Shown piece after piece: positions 36,401-41,782 of a stretch of DNA of 41,782 nt. Below the pieces are notes generated by a model. The model ran no database searches, had not been told where the DNA came from, and was given only the letters and a program-made list of their open reading frames with translations. Numbering within the stretch: position 1 is the first letter of the stretch; the number at the start of each line of letters is the position of its first letter. The stretch spans positions 25,639 through 67,420 of the forward strand of contig JAJXYT010000114.1 of the NCBI GenBank assembly GCA_021780375.1. The letters are read 5' to 3'. Source of the stretch: a bacterium. Its GTDB lineage: Bacteria > Verrucomicrobiota > Verrucomicrobiia > Limisphaerales > UBA11358. A program made the translations under genes and the position numbers.

Positions 36401-37784
36401 GGCCATATTCAACTTCAACGCCTTCGGCCATCGCATATTCCTGTGCGAGGTCGGAACGCAGAAGTTCCTCAAGCCGTGCGATGCGGGGGTCGCCGGCAAG
36501 CATTGGCGAGCGGTGTTCGTCTTCACCGGCTGCGCCTCCACTCCACTTCTTTGTCTCTCCGCGCTGATATTTGTGCTGTGCCAATTTCAGGCTTCGTTCG
36601 TCCTCGCGCTCTTTGGCTTTGTCGTCAACTTGGTGGATTGCTTTTAATGCTTCTTTGAATGCCGCAACATCGAAATCCAACCACTGTGGCAAGCCAGAAT
36701 CGCTGCCGCCCCATTGCGGCAGACTGGTGAATGATCGAAAGACATAACCTCTGCGTCCGCGCGCCAGTTCGATGGCGTCACCGCCCAAGCGTGTGAATCG
36801 AACTTCTGGTGCATCCGCCGTGCTTGGCTTTTCAGTTTTCGATGCTTCTTCCTTGGGAAAAGAGACCTTGAGCAATTCAGCAGTGAAAGCGCTTGGAAAT
36901 TGCTTGAAGAGCATGAATGCCTCGACCCTGTCAGCTATTCCACGATTGTTTGCAGGAATTATCGGAAGAGAATCCGCCGCCATCGCTTTTATGCGTTGAG
37001 CGATGTCAGCCAGTTCCCTTTCGGCAGTCGCGTGCTTCGAGAGCAGGATAGAAACGCGGTTACTCATTTCGGTTTCCGCCTTTGTGCCAAAGGCTTGTTG
37101 GAAATGGACAACCGATTTCAAAAGGCGCTCGCGAGCGAGTTCGCCTTCAAATGGCTTCGCACCACGACTGAGGTTTACAACCCAGCCGAGTTCGGCCTGC
37201 TTGGAAAATGATTCTAACTGGGACTGGCTGGACAGATTGTGGAAATCGGTTTTGAGGCGAGCTTCTCCGCGTTCCCGTAAGTCAGCGGTTGCATCGAATG
37301 GAAAGCTGCCGGTGTATTTTGGGTTGCAAAAGCGGTCGAACATCCATCGCCCTTGATTCTTGATTGGATTGTCACCGTCGCAGACGAACAGCAATTCGGC
37401 GAAAGCCAAGTCTTGTCCTTCACTGTTGGTTTCACAACCCGCACGGGCAGCGGCCAAACATTCTTCCGGCGATACGTCGTTTTTGCCCGGACACAAGAAC
37501 GGCGCGACCGAATCACCCAGCCCGCGTCGCCATGCCCCACGCCGCCGAAATTTTCCCCACACATAGAGCGGTTCTTCATTTCCCTCCTCCGGCTTGGTCG
37601 TCATCTTGTCCCGTAACTCACGTTGCTTGGCGCACGAATTCCCTGCCAGCGCCAACAGGCAGACGATGTAATAATTCACGGCGTCCTGAAACAATTCGTG
37701 GTGCTGCCAGAGGACATGAAGATCAAGTTCTTGGTTTTGGTCGTCGAGAACCTTGCTGACGCGGCCTTGGTAGATGCGATTCAT
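33474..37784 (-). CDS. cas12b: Cas12b (C2c1) type V-B effector nuclease
   Basis: This 1436-aa RNA-guided DNA nuclease is large for its family (usually about 1100-1400 aa). RuvC motifs are complete: D766 in 'LAVDLGQRDAGAFAL', E1146 in 'VIIENLKYYEMTQGRARSEN', D1298 in 'QADINAAINLGLRAI'. 'RLMKWCRRHLRDKLIQLCEP' fits the bridge/RuvC region of Cas12b. The N-terminus (NRIYQGRV..., LWQHHELFQ...) and the acidic C-terminus ending DDVPM resemble, from memory, the Opitutaceae TAV5 protein. It needs a tracrRNA and usually a TTN PAM. Start at ATG 37784 (weak AAAAGG upstream), overlapping the ORF6N stop as ATGA. The first 36 bp are a copy of the ORF6N gene start. Confidence 0.97.
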   Translation of the reverse strand: MNRIYQGRVSKVLDDQNQELDLHVLWQHHELFQDAVNYYIVCLLALAGNSCAKQRELRDKMTTKPEEGNEEPLYVWGKFRRRGAWRRGLGDSVAPFLCPGKNDVSPEECLAAARAGCETNSEGQDLAFAELLFVCDGDNPIKNQGRWMFDRFCNPKYTGSFPFDATADLRERGEARLKTDFHNLSSQSQLESFSKQAELGWVVNLSRGAKPFEGELARERLLKSVVHFQQAFGTKAETEMSNRVSILLSKHATAERELADIAQRIKAMAADSLPIIPANNRGIADRVEAFMLFKQFPSAFTAELLKVSFPKEEASKTEKPSTADAPEVRFTRLGGDAIELARGRRGYVFRSFTSLPQWGGSDSGLPQWLDFDVAAFKEALKAIHQVDDKAKEREDERSLKLAQHKYQRGETKKWSGGAAGEDEHRSPMLAGDPRIARLEELLRSDLAQEYAMAEGVEVEYGLHPRTIRGFRDVRKLWNEALKPGQGYSGEARKELWQLLTDYKKENAEIIGSPVLFDALVEETNWIIWREPDSATLQEWRKAAKLPEGAAFCDDPLQALTEERELIEEIKRLEDPIRLTPADAVHSRRQFYFSDVSDLTKKKRLCHDKSYLDAEIAGKVDGKWTPRWVRIHFGAPRLLRDQLKSDMEGKESAWQQAMMAALDLKAGLVKKEKGKLRPATFAECTAVALMPEITASGEQRILLNFPLTLEDDSVARQLGKAARWDANQFGPNFKNSSWLRWPSTPDANARSRPWWESGDSFHCLAVDLGQRDAGAFALIEASQGNPPKPGISRKLGIADDKTWWATVRAIGMLRLPGEDAKVFRDGNPKPQDELSGERGRNLVAGEWEESRDICTALGFQPDKLLGADNVRYSFPELNDRLLYALRRAQARLARLQSWSSVAYKEPDEKKRIVFEKRRKRIKEQIAEAIAMRTAEESKAEKDRGQELIERSGWLNEVKPLMEKDAWDAVTTRIKAEIKSEREIIKRELVRIADRIQPLRGRLWEWVPRPNDTQNYILQQTGRGTDDRAKLLAGQRGLSMKRIEQLDSLRQRCQSLNRALRQEPGKPANLGRSKRGIELPDPCPELLDRMEALKEQRVNQTAHLILAQALGVRLRPHTTSAAEREKHDIHGEYERILGREPVDFVIIENLKYYEMTQGRARSENARLMKWCRRHLRDKLIQLCEPYGLRVLEEWPADTSKFCSLTSVAGFRAIELTPEDAKEFRWKKHLDRLADPERVKKLSKVELRESQRVQQLFGMLAKVNEDLLKDRPKRPKWRTLLAPVAGGPIFVPMRGNPFQADINAAINLGLRAIAAPETGEIHLRIRSENKSGKFLVRADNIREKARWKGPKPPEIIIPDDRHRADLLAEARPNFYADLGGVADFDKAEVSGQQNFASGRGLWGTIKGNERREGKDWLRVEEINRTRIQKSERGDDDVPM
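37749..37784 (-). repeat. 36-bp direct repeat, cas12b-proximal copy
   Basis: This is the first 36 bp of cas12b, encoding MNRIYQGRVSKV. Differs from the distal copy (38417-38452) only at codon 2 (AAT versus AAC), a silent change. Confidence 0.95.
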
Positions 37785-38452
37785 AAATTGATTGCCTTTT
37801 GAGTCAGTGGGGGGATGGCATGAAAGCCAATTTCCCGCCGGGGTCTGGATTTGCGGACTTTGTCTTCGGCGATGAGGCGCTTGATGGCGTCAAAGACAAC
37901 ACGGAATTGCTCGTTGTATTTCTTTCCGAGGCTGTCAATCCGGCGCGCCAGGTCGCGATTGGAATCCATGAGCCGGCGCAACTGGACGAAGGTGCGCATG
38001 ATGGCGATGTTGACCTGGACGGCGCGGGTGGAGCGCAGGACGCTGGAAAGCATGGCGACGCCCTGCTCGGTGAAGGCGTAGGGGAGATACTTACGATGCC
38101 GACCTCGTCCGGGTTTTAAAGTCACAGTTTGTGATCTTAAAGCAGAACTCGTCACAGGTTGTGATGAGTCGTCGGAGGGCGGAACGTTTAAGATGCCAGT
38201 CTGGCATCTTAAAGCAGCAGCTTCTTCACGGCTGATCTGAAACATGAAATCCTGGGGAAATCGTTCAATGTTGCGCTTCACCGCCCGATTGAGCGCCCCG
38301 GGTTCAACTCCGTAAAGGTTGGCGAGGTCATAATCCAAAATCACCTTTTCATGACGAATCCAATGAACTTTTGGCGCGATGGCCGAGGGGGAAAGCACCA
38401 GGGTCTTCGGAATTCCAACCTTGCTGACGCGGCCTTGGTAGATGCGGTTCAT
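37781..38452 (-). CDS. ORF6N-domain protein inserted at the start of cas12b
   Basis: The 223-aa protein begins with MNRIYQGRVSKV, the cas12b N-terminus, then a linker and a typical ORF6N domain (phage antirepressor-like, DNA-binding): 'VHWIRHEKVILDYDLANLYG', 'VEPGALNRAVKRNIERFPQD', 'FMFQISREEAAALR', and 'LPYAFTEQGVAMLSSVLRST' with 'RAVQVNIAIMRTFVQLRRLM' in the C-terminal half. A variable segment (~78-115) contains a perfect 27-nt palindrome. The TGA overlaps the cas12b ATG (ATGA), so translation is coupled. ORF6N genes are common and often repeated in verrucomicrobial genomes. A role as a regulator of the locus is possible, but it may be a mobile passenger. Confidence 0.93.
   Translation of the reverse strand: MNRIYQGRVSKVGIPKTLVLSPSAIAPKVHWIRHEKVILDYDLANLYGVEPGALNRAVKRNIERFPQDFMFQISREEAAALRCQTGILNVPPSDDSSQPVTSSALRSQTVTLKPGRGRHRKYLPYAFTEQGVAMLSSVLRSTRAVQVNIAIMRTFVQLRRLMDSNRDLARRIDSLGKKYNEQFRVVFDAIKRLIAEDKVRKSRPRREIGFHAIPPLTQKAINL
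38187..38213. repeat. 27-nt perfect palindrome within the ORF6N gene
   Basis: TTTAAGATGCCAG, T, CTGGCATCTTAAA. It lies in the variable region of the gene, beside TCACAGTTTGTGATCTTAAA and TCACAGGTTGTGATGAG, which are related to each other. Such a dyad in a DNA-binding-protein gene could be an autoregulatory operator or recombination site. Confidence 0.85.
38417..38452 (-). repeat. 36-bp direct repeat, distal copy
   Basis: This is the duplicate of the first 36 bp of cas12b, now the start of the ORF6N gene. 35 of 36 bases match the copy at 37749-37784. Confidence 0.95.
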
Positions 38453-38612
38453 GGTTCAGTCGAGAGTTGGGAGTTGTTTGCCCGGAAGACTGATTGTTCT
38501 CATGCCCATTTTCCTGATTTCAGAAGCCGATGCTACGCCCCGGCGGCGGCATCAGCAATACCGCGTTTCAAACGGTTGAATGACAGGCGTCGTTTGAGGC
38601 CTCTGCAAAATT

Positions 38613-38681
38613 GGAGCGCCGAGCACCGTCCCGGCACGCGCGTGGATTTGCCCAACAAGCCGAGGCGGTGCTCGGCGCTCC
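38613..38681. repeat. GGAGCGCCGAGCACCG palindromic element
   Basis: Perfect 16-bp arms GGAGCGCCGAGCACCG (38613-38628) and CGGTGCTCGGCGCTCC (38666-38681) around a 37-nt loop, between the ORF6N gene and the cytochrome gene. A related element is at 40313-40382. It looks like a REP-type dispersed element. Confidence 0.85.
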
Positions 38682-38736
38682 GAACGCGGCGAAACAGATT
38701 CTGCCGCGGTCGCAATCAATTACGATCGCCGGGAAT

Positions 38737-38769
38737 GGAAAAGGCGCCATCCGCTGCGGACGGCGCCTT
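38737..38769 (-). terminator. Intrinsic terminator of the c-cytochrome gene
   Basis: On the minus strand: AAGGCGCC, C, TCCGC, then GCGGA and GGCGCCTT followed by TTCC. The strong GC-rich stem with a short T-run lies 64 bp after the cytochrome-domain gene stop. Confidence 0.7.
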
Positions 38770-38832
38770 GCTTGTCACTTGCTTGCCGTGCCGAAGTTTC
38801 TCAGCGAAGGCAGGTCACCCGTCACGTGTCAC

Positions 38833-39249
38833 TCATTTAGCGCCCTGATCAATCCACGCGCGGAGCAGGCCGATCTGTTCCGGTGTGAGCGGCTTGATGC
38901 CGGCCCGGTTGTGCAATGGCGGCATCCAGTCATGGTGGTCCTTGGTGGCGTGCGAAACGGCGAGGATCATCTGACTTTTGGCGCTGTCGCCGGGGAGAAT
39001 GACCTTGCCGTCCTTGCTGCCTTTCATCGCGCCGGCGAGGCTGTCCAGCTTCAGATGCGCCTTGGGTTTCTTGCCGCCGTGGCACTTGGTGCAGGAGTGA
39101 TCGAAAATGGCTTTTATATTGCCTGCGTAGGTCACGCCGGTTTGGGTTGAAGCCGGCGGCAGTTCGGCGGCGTGGGCGGTCAGCGTGGAAACGGCAAAGG
39201 CCAGCCCCAACAACGTGGCCGACGTGGTAGTGAGTTTCAGCAAGGTCAT
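38833..39249 (-). CDS. Exported c-type cytochrome-domain protein (PSC1-like)
   Basis: The 138-aa product has a signal peptide ('TTSATLLGLAFAVSTLTAHA') and a single heme-binding CxxCH in 'IFDHSCTKCHGGKKPKAHLK'. The following 'LDSLAGAMKGSKDGKVILPG', 'SHATKDHHDWMPPLHNRAGI' and 'LTPEQIGLLRAWIDQGAK' match the planctomycete/verrucomicrobial cytochrome C domain, usually the N-terminal part of larger proteins; here it stands alone. Met in 'DWMPP' is the likely second heme ligand. Monocistronic, with its own terminator. Confidence 0.88.
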   Translation of the reverse strand: MTLLKLTTTSATLLGLAFAVSTLTAHAAELPPASTQTGVTYAGNIKAIFDHSCTKCHGGKKPKAHLKLDSLAGAMKGSKDGKVILPGDSAKSQMILAVSHATKDHHDWMPPLHNRAGIKPLTPEQIGLLRAWIDQGAK

Positions 39250-39472
39250 GGTTTTTATTATTTTCTTATGTTCCGGACAATTCGCCCTTAAGATGCTTCA
39301 AAGGCGGAAAAGGTTTCAATCAAAAAAGAATTTTTGCGCGGCCAACGGCGCAATTTCGCGCCATGTCATTTTTCTCCCTCGCTTCCCCATGAGAGAGAGG
39401 GAGTTAATGGCGGCATGGAGTTATGCTCACGGCCGGCTTGCGGACGGGCCGGTCCTGGGCTAACCCTTTCGC

Positions 39473-40342
39473 GTGGAACGCGATGAATTCACCGATGCTG
39501 CGCTCGTGGTGTTGGGCCATGGCACGGAACAAAATGCCGATTCCGCCGCGCCGGTTTATCAGCAGGCGGCCGAGTTGCGCCGCCGGAAAGTCTTCGCCGC
39601 CGTTCATGAGGCCTTCTGGAAACAGGAACCAGCCATCCAGAACGTCCTGGCAAACCTTTCCGCTTCCCGCGTGTTCATCGCGCCACTCTTCATCAGCGAG
39701 GGCTATTTCGCCAGCGAAGTGATTCCCCGCGAACTGGGCTTTGAGATTCAAAATTCAAAGTTCAAAATTCAAAATGTGACAGGGAGCGGTCGGGAACTTT
39801 ATTATTGTTCGCCCGTCGGTTCGCATGACCGCATGACCGGCGTGATTCTGTCACGCGCCCGGGAAATCGTGGAAAAATTTCCCTTCCCGCGCGCGCCCAA
39901 ACCGGCGGAAATCACCTTGTTCATTGCCGGCCACGGCACGGAGAAAAACGAAAATTCGCGCCAGCCGGTTGACCGGCAGGTGGAATTGATCCGCGCGCTG
40001 GATCTTTACGGCGGCGTTCACGCGATTTTCCTTGAAGAAAGTCCGCGCATTCCCGAATGCTATCGGCTCGCGCCGACGAAAAACCTGGTGGTGGCGCCCT
40101 TTTTTATCAGCGACGGTTTGCACACGCGGGAAGACATTCCGGTGTTGCTGGGCGAGGCGCGGGCGGTCGTGCGGCAGCGGCTGGCCGCCGGACAGCCGAC
40201 GTGGCGCAATCCGACGGAAAAAAACGGCAAATTGGTCTGGTACACGCCGGCCATCGGCAGCGAACCGCATCTGGCGGACGTGATTCTGGAACGGGTGCGC
40301 GAGGCGGCTGCGGGAGGGCCGGGCGCCGTCCCGGCTGGTTGA
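39473..40342 (+). CDS. CbiX/SirB-family chelatase-like protein
   Basis: The 289-aa product contains two class II chelatase halves: 'VVLGHGTEQNADSAAPVYQQ' with 'RVFIAPLFISEGYFASEVIP', and 'LFIAGHGTEKNENSRQPVDR' with 'NLVVAPFFISDGLHTREDIP'. In the family, His in each half bind the metal inserted into sirohydrochlorin or cobalt-precorrin. No tetrapyrrole genes are next to it. GTG start at 39473. It has a 10-residue in-frame micro-repeat insert near residue 92, and its last residues are encoded by the arm of a palindromic element, so the natural C-terminus may have been replaced. Confidence 0.8.
   Translation: MERDEFTDAALVVLGHGTEQNADSAAPVYQQAAELRRRKVFAAVHEAFWKQEPAIQNVLANLSASRVFIAPLFISEGYFASEVIPRELGFEIQNSKFKIQNVTGSGRELYYCSPVGSHDRMTGVILSRAREIVEKFPFPRAPKPAEITLFIAGHGTEKNENSRQPVDRQVELIRALDLYGGVHAIFLEESPRIPECYRLAPTKNLVVAPFFISDGLHTREDIPVLLGEARAVVRQRLAAGQPTWRNPTEKNGKLVWYTPAIGSEPHLADVILERVREAAAGGPGAVPAG
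39746..39774. repeat. In-frame ATTCAAAATTCAAAGTTC micro-repeat in the chelatase gene
   Basis: Four short units (ATTCAAA, ATTCAAAG, TTCAAA, ATTCAAAA), read as 'IQNSKFKIQN'. It lies in the loop between 'PRELGFE' and 'VTGSGRELYYCSPVGS' and is absent from the usual fold. Confidence 0.8.
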
Positions 40343-40382
40343 ATTCAATCTTGAAACGCGCCGGGGCGATGCCCGGCGCTCC
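40313..40382. repeat. GGAGGGCCGGGCGCCG palindromic element, second copy
   Basis: Arms 40313-40335 and 40360-40382 are 19/23 complementary and share the family consensus GGAGCGCCG(A/G)GC... with 38613-38681. It spans the chelatase stop codon and ends just before the next gene start. Confidence 0.8.
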
Positions 40383-40391
40383 GTGAAATCT

Positions 40392-41492
40392 ATGCAACAA
40401 CTGCGGATTGGAATTTTAGGCACGGCCCGGATTGGCCGTCAAAACTGGAAGGCCATCTTCAATTCCGGCAATGCCGTGGTTACGGCGGTTGCCAGCCGCG
40501 ACGCGGAACGTGGCCGCGACTACATCCGCAAACTCCAGGAAGAGTTTCCGTTTGCCGCCACGCCGGCGGCATGCGGCAGTTATGAACAACTGCTTGCCGC
40601 GCCGAACGTGGACGCCGTTTACATTCCGCTCCCGACCGGGCTGCGCAAGGAATGGGTTTTGCGCGCGGCGGCGGCGGGCAAGCATGTCGTTTGTGAAAAG
40701 CCCTGCGGTGTGAGTGCGGCCGACGTTCAGGAAATGACGGACGCCTGCCGCCAGCACCGCGTGCAATTCATGGACGGCGTCATGTTTATGCACAATCCGC
40801 GATTGGCGCGGGTTCGCGAAATTCTGGACGATGGCAAAAGCGTCGGTCCGATGCGGCGGCTCGCGTCGGCGTTCAGTTTCCTGGGTTCGGGCGGATTTTC
40901 CGACAGCAACATCCGCGTGGATGGGCGGCTGGAGCCGACCGGTTGCCTTGGGGATCTGGGCTGGTATTGCATCCGGTTCACGCTTTGGGCGTTGAACTGG
41001 CAACTGCCGCACACCGTCACGGGCCGGATCCTCACACAATCCGAACCGACTGGCGGTCGTAAGCCGGCGCCCACTGACTTCTCCGCCGAGCTGGTTTTTG
41101 ACGGCGGCGTTTCGGCCACCTTTTACTGTTCATTCCTCGCCGCCCTGCAACAATGGGTTTTTGTCAGCGGCCGGGATGGCTGGTTGCGAATGCCGGATTT
41201 CGTCCATCCCTTCAATGGCTATGAACCAGCCTTTGAAGTCAACCGGATGGAGATGGGCGTGCCAACGGGTGCGCCCACGCCGGCGCCGGGTTCCGACCTG
41301 GCCGACCTTGGCCACGCCACCGCGCAGAACACCGTCATGTTCCGCAATTTCGCCAGCCAGATCTTTTCCGGTAAATTGAACGAAGATTGGCCGAGGTGGG
41401 CACTGCAAACACAACGGGTACTGGATGCGTGTTTTGAGTCGGCGCAACGCAGCCAGCCTGTCAAGCTGCAGCCGGCGGGCTCAGTTAAATAA
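40392..41492 (+). CDS. Gfo/Idh/MocA-family oxidoreductase
   Basis: The 366-aa NAD(P)-dependent dehydrogenase has a Rossmann domain ('LRIGILGTARIGRQNWKAIF', 'VDAVYIPLPTGLRKEWVLRA') and the catalytic 'GKHVVCEKPCGVSAADVQEM' with EKP, followed by the C-terminal beta-sheet domain ('MDGVMFMHNPRLARVREILD', 'GCLGDLGWYCIRFTLWAL'). It likely oxidises a sugar or related polyol. I chose ATG 40392; a GTG at 40383 lies against the palindromic element. No Shine-Dalgarno is evident. Followed by repeats and the tyrA-like gene. Confidence 0.93.
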   Translation: MQQLRIGILGTARIGRQNWKAIFNSGNAVVTAVASRDAERGRDYIRKLQEEFPFAATPAACGSYEQLLAAPNVDAVYIPLPTGLRKEWVLRAAAAGKHVVCEKPCGVSAADVQEMTDACRQHRVQFMDGVMFMHNPRLARVREILDDGKSVGPMRRLASAFSFLGSGGFSDSNIRVDGRLEPTGCLGDLGWYCIRFTLWALNWQLPHTVTGRILTQSEPTGGRKPAPTDFSAELVFDGGVSATFYCSFLAALQQWVFVSGRDGWLRMPDFVHPFNGYEPAFEVNRMEMGVPTGAPTPAPGSDLADLGHATAQNTVMFRNFASQIFSGKLNEDWPRWALQTQRVLDACFESAQRSQPVKLQPAGSVK

Positions 41493-41512
41493 GTGATTGG
41501 TTTCATGAGTGA

Positions 41513-41616
41513 TTTGTGACGGCGCAGAAACTCATTTAACTCATTTAACCGATTACGAGCCACCTGTCACCGCGCATTTCCATCTTCCATCTGCCCTCTT
41601 CCATCCGCTATCTTCA
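41513..41616. repeat. Micro-repeat cluster before tyrA
   Basis: Contains AACTCATTTAACTCATTTAA and CATCTTCCATCTGCCCTCTT followed by CCATCCGCTATCTTC. They are typical of the low-complexity units seen throughout this window. Confidence 0.6.
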
Positions 41617-41620
41617 GCGC

Positions 41621-41782
41621 GTGCGGTTTCGCAAAATCACCATCATCGGCGTCGGGTTGCTCGGCGGTTCCATCGGACTGGCCGTGAAACGCCGGAAACT
41701 CGTATCGCCCGGCGGCGTGGCCGGCTTCGTGCGCCGCGTCGCCAGCCTGAAGGACTGCGAGCAGGCGGGGGCCGTGGACTTT
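41621..41782 (+). CDS. tyrA: Prephenate dehydrogenase, N-terminal part (cut by window end)
   Basis: From GTG 41621 the frame reads 'VRFRKITIIGVGLLGGSIGL' and 'AVKRRKLVSPGGVAGFVRR', the conserved NAD-binding start of the TyrA family (tyrosine synthesis). Only the first 54 codons are present. The GTG is preceded by CTTCAGCGC without a clear Shine-Dalgarno. Confidence 0.85.
   Translation, partial: MRFRKITIIGVGLLGGSIGLAVKRRKLVSPGGVAGFVRRVASLKDCEQAGAVDF

Noticed and set aside
38456..38509. 17-codon ORF (MGMRTISLPGKQLPTLD) just upstream of the ORF6N gene
   Set aside because: It has AGGAAA upstream and ends 3 bp before the ORF6N start, so it could be a leader peptide, but it is too short to support without comparative data.

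Overview
The window is about 42 kb of bacterial chromosome, most likely from a member of the Verrucomicrobiota (Pedosphaera/Limisphaerales or Opitutae-like). This is inference. It rests on a PEP-CTERM-sorted secreted protein, a planctomycete/verrucomicrobial-type c-cytochrome domain, an ORF6N-domain gene, secreted proteins ending in a 'VxISWP...FYRLV' C-terminal module, and intergenic micro-repeats of the ACCACGGATGAACACAGAT type. Coding density is high and GC is about 58-60%. I saw no rRNA or tRNA genes.

Layout. 1-2.4 kb: three cell-surface or coiled-coil proteins. 2.4-4.7 kb: an operon on the minus strand with a threonine-synthase-like enzyme, a ThiS/MoaD-like sulfur carrier and a NIL-domain protein, preceded by a clear SAM-I (S-box) riboswitch and terminator. 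That links the operon to methionine/homocysteine synthesis rather than plain threonine synthesis. 4.7-11.2 kb: minus-strand housekeeping genes (apt, a primary-type sigma factor, a YugP-like zinc protease, an M24 peptidase, SppA, a frame-split NERD protein, an aldo/keto reductase). 11.6-29.5 kb: clpB, a zinc-ribbon metallopeptidase-like protein, a Tat-exported TIM-barrel protein, a cupin, a second aldo/keto reductase, a TlpA-like thioredoxin, an MGDG-synthase-like glycosyltransferase, a phospholipase A1, MarC, a DUF362 protein, a TPR lipoprotein, CvpA and dnaG.

29.6-38.5 kb is the accessory island: a complete type V-B CRISPR-Cas locus. On the minus strand, in transcription order, it has an ORF6N-domain gene, a 1436-aa Cas12b with all three RuvC acidic residues, a 33-codon mini-ORF, a Cas4-Cas1 fusion, a four-helix-bundle (23S IVP/Avd-like) gene, cas2, a leader, and seven identical 36-bp repeats with six spacers of 34-37 bp. 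The leader region also encodes a candidate tracrRNA on the opposite strand. Its 10-nt anti-repeat and 5-nt pseudoknot arm match the 3' end of the repeat in the way expected for Cas12b.

The most unusual structure is at the start of cas12b. The first 36 bp of the gene are duplicated (35/36 identical) and an ORF6N gene sits between the copies. The ORF6N gene therefore borrows the cas12b start codon and first 12 codons, and its stop overlaps the cas12b start as ATGA. A similar arrangement (12-bp duplicated start, short ORF, ATGA overlap) precedes cas4-cas1. A second theme is short repetitive DNA inserted in frame into conserved genes (clpB, dnaG, a CbiX-like gene, a glycosyltransferase) and flanking the four-helix-bundle cassette.

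38.8-41.8 kb: a c-type cytochrome-domain protein, a CbiX/SirB-like chelatase, a Gfo/Idh/MocA oxidoreductase and the 5' end of a prephenate dehydrogenase gene, cut by the window edge.
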